A stretch of 64,000 nucleotides of DNA from JAAYVZ01 sp035384965. GTDB lineage: Bacteria; Acidobacteriota; Thermoanaerobaculia; Thermoanaerobaculales; Thermoanaerobaculaceae. The notes below the pieces were generated by a model. That model searched no databases. It was not told the DNA's origin and saw nothing but the letters and a program-made list of their open reading frames with translations. This document shows positions 17,801 to 24,549 of the stretch, piece by piece. The DNA lies in NCBI GenBank assembly GCA_035384965.1, contig DAOOJE010000016.1, positions 17,234 through 81,233 on the forward strand, in the 5' to 3' direction. Each line of letters begins with the position of its first letter. Position 1 is the stretch's first letter. Made by a program: the position numbers and the translations under genes.

Positions 17801-18282
17801 CTCGAAGGCTTCGCGGCTTTCGCCCCGTGCCCTTTCCTCGCCAGGGCAGCGTCGGTGAGCAGGCGGCAGAGGTTCGAGTAGCCGCGGGCGTCCTCGACGA
17901 GCAGCGGCAGCCGGCTGCCGTCGGCGAGCACCGCCTCGGCGCCGACGATGGCCTCCACGCCAGCCGTCCTCGCCGCCTTGTACAGCCGGGGATGGCCGTA
18001 CACCCCGGCGCGGTCGGTGACGGCGAGCGCTGAAAGCCCCAGCTCCGCCGCCCGCTCGGCCAGTGTCTCCGGTTCGCTCGCCCCTTCCAGGAACGAGAAC
18101 GCCGTGTGGGCGTGCAGCTCGCAGTAGGGAGCCCGCTCACCCGGCTGCAGGTGGAAGCTCGAAGGTCGAAGGCCGGAAGAAAGGAGCGGAGGAACTGGCG
18201 ACCCCTGCCCGGGGGGAGCGCCGAGCGCCGGGCCTCGAGCGTCGGAGCCGGGGGGCGGGGCACCGGGGCTGCCGTCAGTCAT
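14857..18282 (-). CDS. dnaE2: Error-prone DNA polymerase III alpha subunit DnaE2
   Basis: The polymerase of the damage-inducible mutasome. The 1141-residue protein contains the PHP domain (YCELHAHTAFSFLEGAS from residue 53), the palm with catalytic aspartates in PDIDLDLPSG, finger blocks (GVFQIESRSQMATLPRM, QEQLMRVAM), a helix-hairpin-helix and a C-terminal OB fold (GGVCIVRQRPGTAKGM). Length and motif spelling fit DnaE2 rather than the replicative DnaE. Three unusual stretches rich in Arg/Ser/Pro (residues 1-50, about 150-180 and about 864-904) coincide with purine-rich repeats in the DNA and look like in-frame insertions. The start overlaps the imuB stop by eight bases. It is the last gene of the imuA-imuB-dnaE2 operon. 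Confidence 0.95.
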   Translation of the reverse strand: MTDGSPGAPPPGSDARGPALGAPPGQGSPVPPLLSSGLRPSSFHLQPGERAPYCELHAHTAFSFLEGASEPETLAERAAELGLSALAVTDRAGVYGHPRLYKAARTAGVEAIVGAEAVLADGSRLPLLVEDARGYSNLCRLLTDAALARKGHGAKAAKPSSFDLCLSSGQADWESLAAHASGLVALTGGEAGPLVRAWRRGGEEAAATVLERLVEAFGPERVAVEVQRHQLRGEEERNVALVGLARRFGVAVVATQDALAVRVEDGPLVDVFTCLREHCTLDAAGRRLDANRARVLRSPGAMARLWADLPEAVAATARIAARCGFRLKDLPYRFPRARLEEDRSEAEELFARTEAGARERYRTITPRVRAQLDRELSLIVRLGLAGYFLVVHDIVRFCRSRGIFAQGRGSAANSAVCYALGITAVDPIAMELLFERFLSEERGEWPDIDLDLPSGARREEVIQHVYRTYGERGAAMTANVITYRGRSAVREAGKVLGFAEEHLGRLSKLIGWGFGGEPREVLAGFMRQIGLAPEERRGKLLVELVARMLHLPRHLGQHSGGMVLARGRLDDVVPLEPAAMPGRTVIQWDKDDCADLGIIKVDLLGLGMLAALEEAVPLVREHEGVELDLAHLPPDDPATYEMIGRADTVGVFQIESRSQMATLPRMRPRRFYDLVVEVAIIRPGPIVGKMVHPYLNRRMGREKVVYPHPDLEPILERTLGVPLFQEQLMRVAMVAAGFSGGQAEELRRAMAAKRSVERMAKLERQLREGMAARGITGKAADDIVLGITSFALYGFPESHAASFALIAYASAYLKCHHPEAFLCALLNAWPMGFYQPATLIQDARRHGVVVLPIDVNSSGFTCRLEVAKGPGSRGAGETAIGGRQSVNEGFSRSRIERPEARASPRTPGLAVRLGLRFVRGLREEAARRIAEQARQRPFESVRDVAARGRLRQAELEALASIGAFASLGQTRRSALWQIGALDGRRPPLAQAMQPDPGPSPLPEMTLDERYAADYLGAGMTVGVHPLARRRRELRARGVLSSAELARQPHGRWVRVGGVCIVRQRPGTAKGMCFATLEDEWGLANVVFTPDVYAAHRQVITAHALLEVEGPVQSRDGVITVKALRCRPLLVDAPATPSRDFH
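17779..17823. repeat. Second purine-rich repeat copy inside dnaE2
   Basis: Contains GGTCGAAGCTCGAAGGC within a GCTCGAAAGG context and ends in a short inverted repeat, GAAGGCTTCGCGGCTTTCG. It lies in a linker of the PHP-to-palm region. Confidence 0.5.
18157..18192. repeat. Purine-rich GTCGAAGG-type degenerate repeat inside dnaE2
   Basis: The top strand carries GCTCGAAGGTCGAAGGCC followed by GGAAGAAAGGAGCGG. It encodes the peptide GLRPSSFHL in dnaE2. Copies with the same heptamer-like unit occur at 17779-17823 (peptide KPSSFDL) and at 19383-19425 in imuB (peptide SRPSSLD). Confidence 0.55.
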
Positions 18283-19897
18283 AGACGCCGTCCACGGCCC
18301 AGGTCCGGGCCAGGCGATCGAACGACAGACGCATCAGGGAGCCGTCGGCCAGCGCCACGTCGTAGTCGTCGCGCGAGAACGGGCGTTCGTTCCACCAGTT
18401 GCCGGTCGTGCGGTACGGCCCAGCGAGAGCCACCACCGTGCCGCCGAGCCCGCCGGCCTGCACCGCCACCGGCCGGCGCCCGGCCATCACCACGTGTGCC
18501 GGCATCGGCGGCCGCACCGCTCGCAGCACCCGCCCTTCTCCCACCCTGCCCCGGCGAGCGTCGGGAAGGGTCGGAGATCCGGGTCCGTAGGCCTGCCCCC
18601 CTCTCCGACTGCCGCCCACCGGGCACTGGCCACCGGGAGAGCGGGAGGCAGACAGCCCCTCCCACGGCGGGGGCTCGAACGGGAGAACGACCCAGCGGCC
18701 GGGCTCATGGGTGTCAGCCACGCCGGGGGAGCCCACCCGCTCCGGTCCCACCAGTGCCGCCAGGCGCGCCAGGGCAGCAGCCAGCTTCCCCGGCGCCGGC
18801 GCGGGCGGGCCGAAGAGGTGCCCCTGCACGAGCCGCACCGCGCCAGGGCACACCGTCACCGTGACACCCTCCACCGGCGCCCCTGGCGGAGAGGCTTCCA
18901 GGCGCAGCCGCAGTAGTGGCAGCACCGCCACCACCTCGCGGGTGGGGGCCACCAGCCGCACCACCGCCTGGTACCGCTCGCCGCTTTCCAGCGCCAGCTC
19001 CAGGCAGACCTCGGCAAAACCCTCGCCGCGCAGCTCGAGCCGGTGCGCGAGCCGCCCCAGCAGACCGTTGAGCACGAACAGGAAAGGTTCGAGAGCACCG
19101 ATCGGATCGTCGAAGGCCACCCCTTCGCGCACCGACTCCGGCGGCGGGTCGGGGATGAACGGCCGGCCGTCATCCCCGCACGCCAGGCGGTGCAGCGTCT
19201 CGCCCTCCGGCCCCAGGCGCAGGATCACCTCGCTGCGCGGCAGCCCGGCCAGAGCGCCGACCGTCGCGATCCCCCAGCGGTGCAGTGCTTCCGCTGTCGG
19301 CGGCGAAGGCTCCAGCAGGCGCAGCGGCAGCGGTGCGAGGAAGGCGCGCTCCGACCCCTCGGGCACGACCACCCACCCGCCCAGTCGAGGGTCGAGGCTT
19401 GAAGGCCGAGAGCCGGGAGGAAGGGCGCGGGCGGCGATGCGCGCCACGCCGATGCTCCCGGCCAGGCCGACGCGCACGTCCAGACCGACGCGCCGGCAGG
19501 CGCGCCACAGCGCCTCGGCCAGCGCCGCCTCGCCGCCCCACTGCAGCACCGAGCCGCCCACGTCGAGCGTCACCTCGCCCGGGCCGTGCCGCCGCACGCG
19601 AGGGGAGACAGCCCGGGCTGCATCTGCGAGCGCCGCCTCGGCCGCGGCCGCCACCTCCGGCGGTGCAACGCGCACCATGACTTGCATCGACCTCTGGCGC
19701 GCCTGGGTAGCCGTCATCCCCCGCCGCACCCCGTGCTCTGCAGCCTCGGCCGAAACCGCCACCACGCGGTCGCGCGGCCCCGGCCCGGCGGCCACCGCCA
19801 CCGGCGCCTCCGCGAGTTCGGGGACAGCCCGCCGCAACGCTTGCAGCGGGAAGTCCGGAACCCAGACCGCCGCCACCCTCACGGCCCGCCCCCTCAC
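18275..19897 (-). CDS. imuB: ImuB, non-catalytic Y-family polymerase homologue of the mutasome
   Basis: ImuB is a UmuC/DinB-like scaffold that links DnaE2 to the sliding clamp. The 540-residue protein begins VRGRAVRVAAVWVPDFPLQAL, typical of ImuB. The palm segment reads EVTLDVGGS, where catalytic polymerases have S-I-D-E, so the acidic active site is missing, as known for ImuB. A clamp-binding motif QGHLF is present in RLVQGHLFGP, and a helix-hairpin-helix lies around residue 220. About 60 residues (roughly 405-465) form a Gly/Arg/Pro-rich insertion encoded by repeat-like DNA, and a shorter one (SRPSSLD) occurs near residue 165. I choose the GTG whose GTGA overlaps the imuA stop. Confidence 0.9.
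   Translation of the reverse strand: MRGRAVRVAAVWVPDFPLQALRRAVPELAEAPVAVAAGPGPRDRVVAVSAEAAEHGVRRGMTATQARQRSMQVMVRVAPPEVAAAAEAALADAARAVSPRVRRHGPGEVTLDVGGSVLQWGGEAALAEALWRACRRVGLDVRVGLAGSIGVARIAARALPPGSRPSSLDPRLGGWVVVPEGSERAFLAPLPLRLLEPSPPTAEALHRWGIATVGALAGLPRSEVILRLGPEGETLHRLACGDDGRPFIPDPPPESVREGVAFDDPIGALEPFLFVLNGLLGRLAHRLELRGEGFAEVCLELALESGERYQAVVRLVAPTREVVAVLPLLRLRLEASPPGAPVEGVTVTVCPGAVRLVQGHLFGPPAPAPGKLAAALARLAALVGPERVGSPGVADTHEPGRWVVLPFEPPPWEGLSASRSPGGQCPVGGSRRGGQAYGPGSPTLPDARRGRVGEGRVLRAVRPPMPAHVVMAGRRPVAVQAGGLGGTVVALAGPYRTTGNWWNERPFSRDDYDVALADGSLMRLSFDRLARTWAVDGVYD
19383..19425. repeat. Purine-rich repeat copy inside imuB
   Basis: AGTCGAGGGTCGAGGCTTGA followed by AGGCCGAGAGCCGGGAGG. 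Same unit and orientation as the copies in dnaE2. Confidence 0.5.
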
Positions 19898-20799
19898 CGA
19901 CCTACCGGGAGGCGAGGGATCGGTGCGCGGCAATCGGAGGGATGACCGAACTCCCCTCCACCGACCACCCGCCACCGCTCGGCGTCTTCCTCCTGCCTGC
20001 TGTCCCCTGCCCAACCCCCGGCCAGTCCACCGGGAGCGAGCGCCACGCCGGCAAACCACCTCGGACCGCTGCGCTCGCCCCCCGGCCAGCGCGCACCGCC
20101 CCGCTGCAGGTGGACCGTCACGCCGGCGAGACCGCCCAGCCACGGCCACGCGGCCAGCACCAGCGCCACCGCTCGCGCCCGCTCCACGGCCCGCACCAGC
20201 CGCAGCGCCAGCGCCGCCCGCCCGCCCGCCCGGTGGCCGGGGAGCGGTGAACGGTGATCGGAAGCAAGGTGAAGTGTGGGCGGGTGGGGCCTCGGCTCAC
20301 CGCCTGCCAGCCACCGATCACGGCCTCGCCGCCTCTCGCCTCCTGTCTCGCACCTGACCGGGCGGACTGCAGCGAGGTCCACCACCACGACGGTCAAGCC
20401 GCCTGCCTCGAGCACCAGCTCGGCCGCCCGCACCGCCTGCTCGATCGTGGCGGGCCGCACCCACAGCACTCGCCCGAGGTCCACGCCCGCCGCTGCCAGC
20501 GACGGTGGATCGAGAGCATCGGCTGCATCGACCCAGACCACCACTTCCCCGCGCGCCGTGGCCGCAGCGGCCGTGCTCACGGCTGCCGTGGTGCGGCCGG
20601 CCGAGTGCGGCCCCACCAGCTCGGCAACCTTGCCGAGCGGCCACCCGCCCCCCAACCAGGCATCGAGAGCGGCCGAACCGCTGCTCAGGCAGGGGCGCAG
20701 GCGCTTGTGCTCCCGCCAGCGGCGCGTCTGCTCGCGCAGACACCGCAGCACTTCCGCCGGCGACTCCGTCCAGCGCTGGCTTTCCGGGCACGCCCCCAC
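19894..20799 (-). CDS. imuA: ImuA, RecA-like mutasome subunit
   Basis: ImuA is a SulA/RecA-like protein required with ImuB and DnaE2 for induced mutagenesis. Of its 301 residues, the core shows LDAWLGGGWPLGKVAELVG, the P-loop-like GPHSAGRTT (residues 63-71, Arg replacing the usual Lys) and a second-strand VVVVDLAAV. Residues about 148-192 and the tail from about 258 are rich in Arg/Gly/Pro/His, do not look like family sequence, and are encoded by degenerate repeats. Start is a GTG with GGGAGG seven to eight bases upstream. The promoter with TTGACA-17-TAGATT precedes it by about 50 bases. The stop overlaps imuB. Confidence 0.82.
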   Translation of the reverse strand: MGACPESQRWTESPAEVLRCLREQTRRWREHKRLRPCLSSGSAALDAWLGGGWPLGKVAELVGPHSAGRTTAAVSTAAAATARGEVVVWVDAADALDPPSLAAAGVDLGRVLWVRPATIEQAVRAAELVLEAGGLTVVVVDLAAVRPVRCETGGERRRGRDRWLAGGEPRPHPPTLHLASDHRSPLPGHRAGGRAALALRLVRAVERARAVALVLAAWPWLGGLAGVTVHLQRGGARWPGGERSGPRWFAGVALAPGGLAGGWAGDSRQEEDAERWRVVGGGEFGHPSDCRAPIPRLPVGR

Positions 20800-20854
20800 G
20801 ACCCGCCTCCCGATGGAGTTTCAGCGTTGCCGGTACTCCATCGCAGTCACTACC

Positions 20855-20883
20855 AATCTAGCTTTGACTATCATGATTGTCAA
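20855..20883 (-). promoter_or_regulatory. Consensus sigma70 promoter of imuA-imuB-dnaE2
   Basis: On the minus strand TTGACA (20883-20878) and TAGATT (20860-20855) are exactly 17 bases apart, close to the consensus. Transcription would begin near 20848, leaving a leader of about 49 bases with GGGAGG before the imuA GTG. The -35 half is covered by the palindromic operator. Confidence 0.8.
20864..20883. promoter_or_regulatory. 20-bp near-perfect palindrome, probable operator of the XRE-S24 repressor
   Basis: TTGACTATCATGATTGTCAA equals its own reverse complement except for one mismatched pair (T/T at the sixth position from each end). It spans the -35 box and most of the spacer of the imuA promoter and lies just upstream of the regulator's -35. 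Binding here would block imuA and could tune the regulator. Placement and symmetry support an operator; that the adjacent repressor binds it is inference. Confidence 0.7.
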
Positions 20884-20892
20884 CCACTACAG

Positions 20893-20921
20893 TGGACAAC
20901 CTCGAAATTCAGCTCTATACT
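20893..20921 (+). promoter_or_regulatory. Promoter of the XRE-S24 regulator
   Basis: TGGACA and TATACT are 17 bases apart. A short perfect dyad CCACT-AC-AGTGG (20884-20895) overlaps the -35 box and could be a second operator half-site. The transcript would begin near 20928 with a leader of about 12 bases carrying AAAGGTG. Confidence 0.7.
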
Positions 20922-20939
20922 GACCATGAAAGGTGTCAC

Positions 20940-21620
20940 ATGGGAACCGACGACCTCGCCCGCCTGCTCCGCCAGCTCCGCACCGAACGGGGGCTCAGCC
21001 AGGTGGCGCTTGCCGGGCGCGCCGGGCTGTCCCGCAACTTCGTGGCCCAGATCGAGCGCGGGGAATCGCTTCCTACCGTCGCGACGCTGGCCCGCCTGGC
21101 CTCGGCGCTGGGGATTACCTCCAGCGAGCTGCTCGGGGAGGGGCCGCCGGCAGCCGGCACCGGCGCCGAGCTCGTCGCCGTGCCGCTCGTCAGCGACCGC
21201 ATCGCCGCCGGCCCGCCGATGCTCGTGGCCGACCACGTGGAAAGCCTCGAGCCGTTGCCGCGCCAGCTCCTGCGCGGGCTCGGCGTGGACCCCGCCCGCG
21301 CCGTGCTGGTACGCCTCGGCCCCGACCAGGATTCCATGGCTGACACCATTCCGCCCGGCGCCACGGTGCTGGTCGACCGCTCGCCGGTGCGACAGATCGT
21401 CCCGCGCGGGGTTTACGCAGTACGGGAGGAAGCAGCCGGCGAAACCGGCTGCTCGGTCAAGCGGCTGGTCCTGGACAGCGACTCCCGCGTGCTGATTCTG
21501 CTTTCCGACAACCCCGCCCACCTGCCGCGCGCCATCCGCTTGCGGGCCGGGCTGCCGCTGTCCGAGATCGTGATCGGGCGTGTCGTGTGGTGGGCCCCCC
21601 CGGCCCCGGCTCGCCGGTGA
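20940..21620 (+). CDS. XRE-family HTH / S24 self-cleaving repressor
   Basis: A 226-residue LexA/CI-architecture repressor with a different DNA-binding domain: a lambda-type XRE helix-turn-helix (residues 4-65, RQLRTERGLSQVALAGRAGL) followed by an S24 peptidase domain. The cleavage site is visible as Ala90-Gly91 in RIAAGPPM, the nucleophile as Ser132 in DQDSMADTI and the general base as Lys174 in SVKRLVL, with spacing (42 and 42) close to phage CI. It should therefore autocleave on RecA activation. It is transcribed divergently from imuA across an 84-bp non-coding stretch that contains both promoters and the palindrome. No phage genes are nearby. An upstream TTG-started reading was rejected because it would run through the promoter. 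Confidence 0.9.
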   Translation: MGTDDLARLLRQLRTERGLSQVALAGRAGLSRNFVAQIERGESLPTVATLARLASALGITSSELLGEGPPAAGTGAELVAVPLVSDRIAAGPPMLVADHVESLEPLPRQLLRGLGVDPARAVLVRLGPDQDSMADTIPPGATVLVDRSPVRQIVPRGVYAVREEAAGETGCSVKRLVLDSDSRVLILLSDNPAHLPRAIRLRAGLPLSEIVIGRVVWWAPPAPARR

Positions 21621-21717
21621 GACGTGCCACCGGTCAAGGCGTCCCCCCCGGGAGGGCGTGGGCGGGCGGTAGCTCAGCGGCCGCCGGAGGCCGGCGTCGT
21701 GGGCTGTCGCCTCGCCC

Positions 21718-22128
21718 TCAGTCGACGAGCTCGACCAGGGTCGTCACGGCGCAGTCGGGACGCAGGGAGTTGATGGCCGAGCAGTACGTCGTGCGCGACA
21801 GCTCGATGGCGCGCTCGGCCCGCGCCCTCTCCACGCCGGCGCCCCGCACCACGAAGGTCAGCTCCACGGCCCGGTAGTACTTGGGGTGGTCGGGGTTCTG
21901 CTCGCCGCGCAGGCGTACCTCGAGACCCGTCATGGGCTGCTTCATCTTTTGCAGGATCGAAACCACGTCCATTGCCATGCAGCCGCCCACGCCAATCAGC
22001 ACCAGCTCCATCGGAGACGGCCCCTGGTAGCCCTCCTGCTTCGGCGAGTCGACGATGACGACACGCCCTGACCCTGACGTGGCCTCGAACCGCAGCCCTT
22101 CCTGCCAGACCAGCCTCGCTTCCGCCAT
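21718..22128 (-). CDS. OsmC-family peroxidase-like protein
   Basis: OsmC/Ohr-like proteins reduce organic hydroperoxides with a cysteine pair; the YhfA-type branch is less well characterised. The 136-residue protein has both cysteines, in GGCMAMD (about residue 50) and TTYCSAINSLR (about residue 116), and the family helix PSPMELVLIGVGGC. Length is normal. GAGGAGGACG upstream of the ATG supports the start. It lies 60 bases downstream of the M49-like gene on the same strand, and a repeat-rich stretch fills the gap. Confidence 0.85.
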   Translation of the reverse strand: MAEARLVWQEGLRFEATSGSGRVVIVDSPKQEGYQGPSPMELVLIGVGGCMAMDVVSILQKMKQPMTGLEVRLRGEQNPDHPKYYRAVELTFVVRGAGVERARAERAIELSRTTYCSAINSLRPDCAVTTLVELVD

Positions 22129-22156
22129 GTCCCGTCCTCCTCTCCCCCGGCCCTCT

Positions 22157-22185
22157 GCTCACCAGCCATGAGTCACCAGCCACAA
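22157..22185. repeat. CACCAGCCA-type degenerate tandem repeat, intergenic
   Basis: CTCACCAGCCATGAGTCACC continues with AGCCACAATCCC; the unit (A/C)CACCAGCCA appears twice within 20 bases. A related stretch lies at 24510-24533. Confidence 0.5.
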
Positions 22186-22188
22186 TCC

Positions 22189-23922
22189 CTATTCCCCGTC
22201 CGCCTCGAAGACCGGATCGACATCCACCGGCACGTCCTTGAGAGACTCGATGAGTCGCGTCATTTCGGGTCGCGGCGTGCCGTACCGCTCGACCAGCGCC
22301 TTTGCTTTCTCGTACGAGCCTTCCGCCTCGATCATGAGCAGCTCGGTCGCCAGCGCCTTGAGCGCGCTGGAGAACACCTTGGGCTTTGTCAGCTCCGGCG
22401 CGAAACGCCCGTTCTCGTCAACGACGATGGCCCCTTTTTCGAGCAAGTAGTTGGTCTGGACGACCACACCCAGGCCGTGGGCCTCGGCGGTGCCGAAACG
22501 CGCCGTGCGGAACAGCCCGGCGACATAGCTCCACGGTAGCGCCTCGACGATCGACACCGGCACGACCCCTTCGGCGGTCAGACGGCCGAGGGCAAAGACG
22601 GAGAGCACGTCCGCCTTCGCCTCCTCGATGGCCGGATACAGTTCCTTGAGTTCTTGCCGGACCTCCGTTTCCCGCCCGTTGACCTTGATGCGGCCCGGCC
22701 CGAGCCCATGGGCCAGCTCGTGGAAGAGGATGAAGTGGAAGTACGAGTCGAAGTCCACCTGAAGCAACGGTCTGACCGGCAACACCCGGCTCGCGATCGG
22801 CATCAGGATCGCCTCGTACTTGGCCAGCATCATGTTCTTCAGGAGGACCTTCTTCGAGCCCTTGGCCTCGCGCACCCGCTCGTCGTTGGGGAGGTTGAAC
22901 GCCAGCGTCTGCACCCCCCGGCGCGCGTCGCCGGCGGAAAAGACCAGGTCGGCCACCCGGATTGGCGACTCGCTGCCGCGCGACGTGTTCTTGTGCTCGT
23001 CCGGAATCGGCAGGTGGGACTCGAGGAACGGCAGCCACTTCTTGAACTCTCCCAGACGCTCCGAGTCGGCCGGCTGCGCCACGCAGACGAACGCCTCGAA
23101 CGCCGCCTTGTAGCCCATGAGGCTGTCCTCGTAGGTCTCGTACGGCCCGATCACCACCTCGACCGCCGAGTCGAGGTCCATCCACGCCATGTCCGACTCG
23201 AAGTAGTCATTGCTCGAAAAGGCATCGGCGCGCAGCTTCAGGAACTTCTTGAGACTTGCATTGCCGGTGGCCGCCGCAGCCGCCCGCAGCTCGGATGCCG
23301 CCCTCGCCAGCAGCGACTTGTAGACCTCGCTGTAAGGCCTCGCCACCAGTGCCTTCCCCTTTCGCTCCACGAGCGAAAACGGCGACGTCAGGGCGGCCTT
23401 GTCGGCCGGGTGCGCCGCGATCCAGCGCTCGAACTCGTCTTTCGTGAGGTCCTCGGGGTAGAAGCCGGCCCCGGCCGGGCGCGCGAGCGTCCCGAGGAAC
23501 GGCTCGTACGCCTGGAGGCGATCCCAAGGCCCGCCCATGATCCGGTAGTAGTCCTGGGCGGGACGCGCGAGCGGCCCGGTCAACGCCGCCACCCGTGGCG
23601 CGAACGACGGGTTGCCCCGCCACGCCTGGAGCAGGAACACCTCGTCGATGACCTTCGCCGCCGCGACGACGTGGTCCACGGTTTTCCACTCGCTGGCCGG
23701 CAGGTTCCGCAAGTCGGCGGCCAGCACCTTGCGCACGAACTGGGCGCGCCGGGCCGCGATATCGGGCGCGATGGCGAGCGTGCTCTCCCCCCTGGCCGCC
23801 GATCCGCCGCGCGCGGGAGAGCCGGTCGCCGGTGGCGCGCCGCCGCTCTCGCCGCGGGCACACCCCGTCGAGCACCCAGTCGCGAGCACCACCGCCACCA
23901 GCACCAACCACGACATTCGCAT
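22189..23922 (-). CDS. M49 (dipeptidyl-peptidase III)-like zinc peptidase lipoprotein
   Basis: A 577-residue lipoprotein with a lipobox signal (VVLATGC at about residue 17) and a Gly/Ala/Ser linker. The zinc site shows HELAH (in FHELAHGLGPG) and, about 55 residues on, EEAKAD, which match the two metal motifs of peptidase family M49. The first motif is the pentapeptide HEXXH form rather than the usual hexapeptide HEXXGH; pentapeptide M49 enzymes are known, for example from Caldithrix. Family members remove dipeptides from the N-termini of short peptides; this one would act at the envelope. I chose the ATG with GGGAGG five bases upstream over a GTG two codons earlier that lies within the ribosome-binding site. 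Confidence 0.78.
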   Translation of the reverse strand: MRMSWLVLVAVVLATGCSTGCARGESGGAPPATGSPARGGSAARGESTLAIAPDIAARRAQFVRKVLAADLRNLPASEWKTVDHVVAAAKVIDEVFLLQAWRGNPSFAPRVAALTGPLARPAQDYYRIMGGPWDRLQAYEPFLGTLARPAGAGFYPEDLTKDEFERWIAAHPADKAALTSPFSLVERKGKALVARPYSEVYKSLLARAASELRAAAAATGNASLKKFLKLRADAFSSNDYFESDMAWMDLDSAVEVVIGPYETYEDSLMGYKAAFEAFVCVAQPADSERLGEFKKWLPFLESHLPIPDEHKNTSRGSESPIRVADLVFSAGDARRGVQTLAFNLPNDERVREAKGSKKVLLKNMMLAKYEAILMPIASRVLPVRPLLQVDFDSYFHFILFHELAHGLGPGRIKVNGRETEVRQELKELYPAIEEAKADVLSVFALGRLTAEGVVPVSIVEALPWSYVAGLFRTARFGTAEAHGLGVVVQTNYLLEKGAIVVDENGRFAPELTKPKVFSSALKALATELLMIEAEGSYEKAKALVERYGTPRPEMTRLIESLKDVPVDVDPVFEADGE

Positions 23923-23986
23923 GCGCACCTCCCAGACCCGCCCTAGCTTACCCTCGAGCGCCCCGGCGGTCGAGACGGCGGTGTGC

Positions 23987-23992
23987 TATCGT
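23987..23992 (+). promoter_or_regulatory. -10 box (TATCGT) of a probable leaderless transcript
   Basis: TATCGT, seven bases (CTCCCCC), then the ATG of the asparaginase-domain gene. There is no Shine-Dalgarno. Confidence 0.55.
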
Positions 23993-23999
23993 CTCCCCC

Positions 24000-24488
24000 A
24001 TGGCGCTGCGTATCCTCATCACAGGCGGCACGTTCGACAAGGAGTACGACGAGATCAACGGGCGGCTGTTCTTCCAGGACACCCACGTGCACGAGATGTT
24101 GCGGCTCGGGCGCTGCCGCGTCGATGTCGTCGTGCGCACAGTGATGATGGTCGACTCGCTCGAGATGACCGACGCCGACCGCAGGATCATCCTCGAAAAC
24201 TGCCGCCAGTGCCCGGAAGAGCGCATCGTGGTGACGCACGGCACCGACACCATGGCCGAAACCGCCCGCGTGCTCGGCGAGGCCATCGTCGACAAGACCG
24301 TGGTGCTCACCGGCGCCATGATCCCCTATGCGTTCGGCAGCTCCGACGGCCTGTTCAACCTCGGCTCGGCAATCTCGTTCGCGCAGGCGTTGCCCCACGG
24401 GGTCTACATCGCGATGAACGGCCGGTACTTCACCTGGGACAACGTGCGCAAGAACCGCCAGCTCGGCATCTTCGAGGCCGTCCGCTGA
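24000..24488 (+). CDS. Stand-alone asparaginase N-terminal-domain protein
   Basis: A 162-residue protein that matches only the N-terminal domain of L-asparaginases: ITGGTFDKEY replaces the nucleophile loop TGGTI, and VTHGTDTM contains the second Thr-Asp pair; GAMIPYAFGSSDGLFNLG is also conserved. The C-terminal domain, about half of a normal 330-residue enzyme, is absent, and the stop is clean rather than a frameshift, so this is a defined short family and not a truncation artefact. Activity as an amidohydrolase is uncertain, because the canonical active site is formed between subunits. It is monocistronic and the start is fixed by the -10 box. Confidence 0.82.
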   Translation: MALRILITGGTFDKEYDEINGRLFFQDTHVHEMLRLGRCRVDVVVRTVMMVDSLEMTDADRRIILENCRQCPEERIVVTHGTDTMAETARVLGEAIVDKTVVLTGAMIPYAFGSSDGLFNLGSAISFAQALPHGVYIAMNGRYFTWDNVRKNRQLGIFEAVR

Positions 24489-24509
24489 GCGCCCACGGGC
24501 GGGCGGGAG

Positions 24510-24533
24510 AACCACCAGCCATCAACCAACGAC
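24510..24533. repeat. CACCAGCCA-type degenerate repeat, intergenic
   Basis: AACCACCAGCCATCAACCAA followed by CGACC. It lies between the convergent asparaginase-domain and CorA genes and is related to the stretch at 22157. Confidence 0.45.
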
Positions 24534-24549
24534 CGCGCCGTACGGCGGG

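Noticed and set aside
20940..21620. Reading the XRE-S24 gene as a prophage repressor
   Set aside because: No integrase, phage structural or replication genes are in the flanks, and its divergent partner is the imu operon with a shared operator region.
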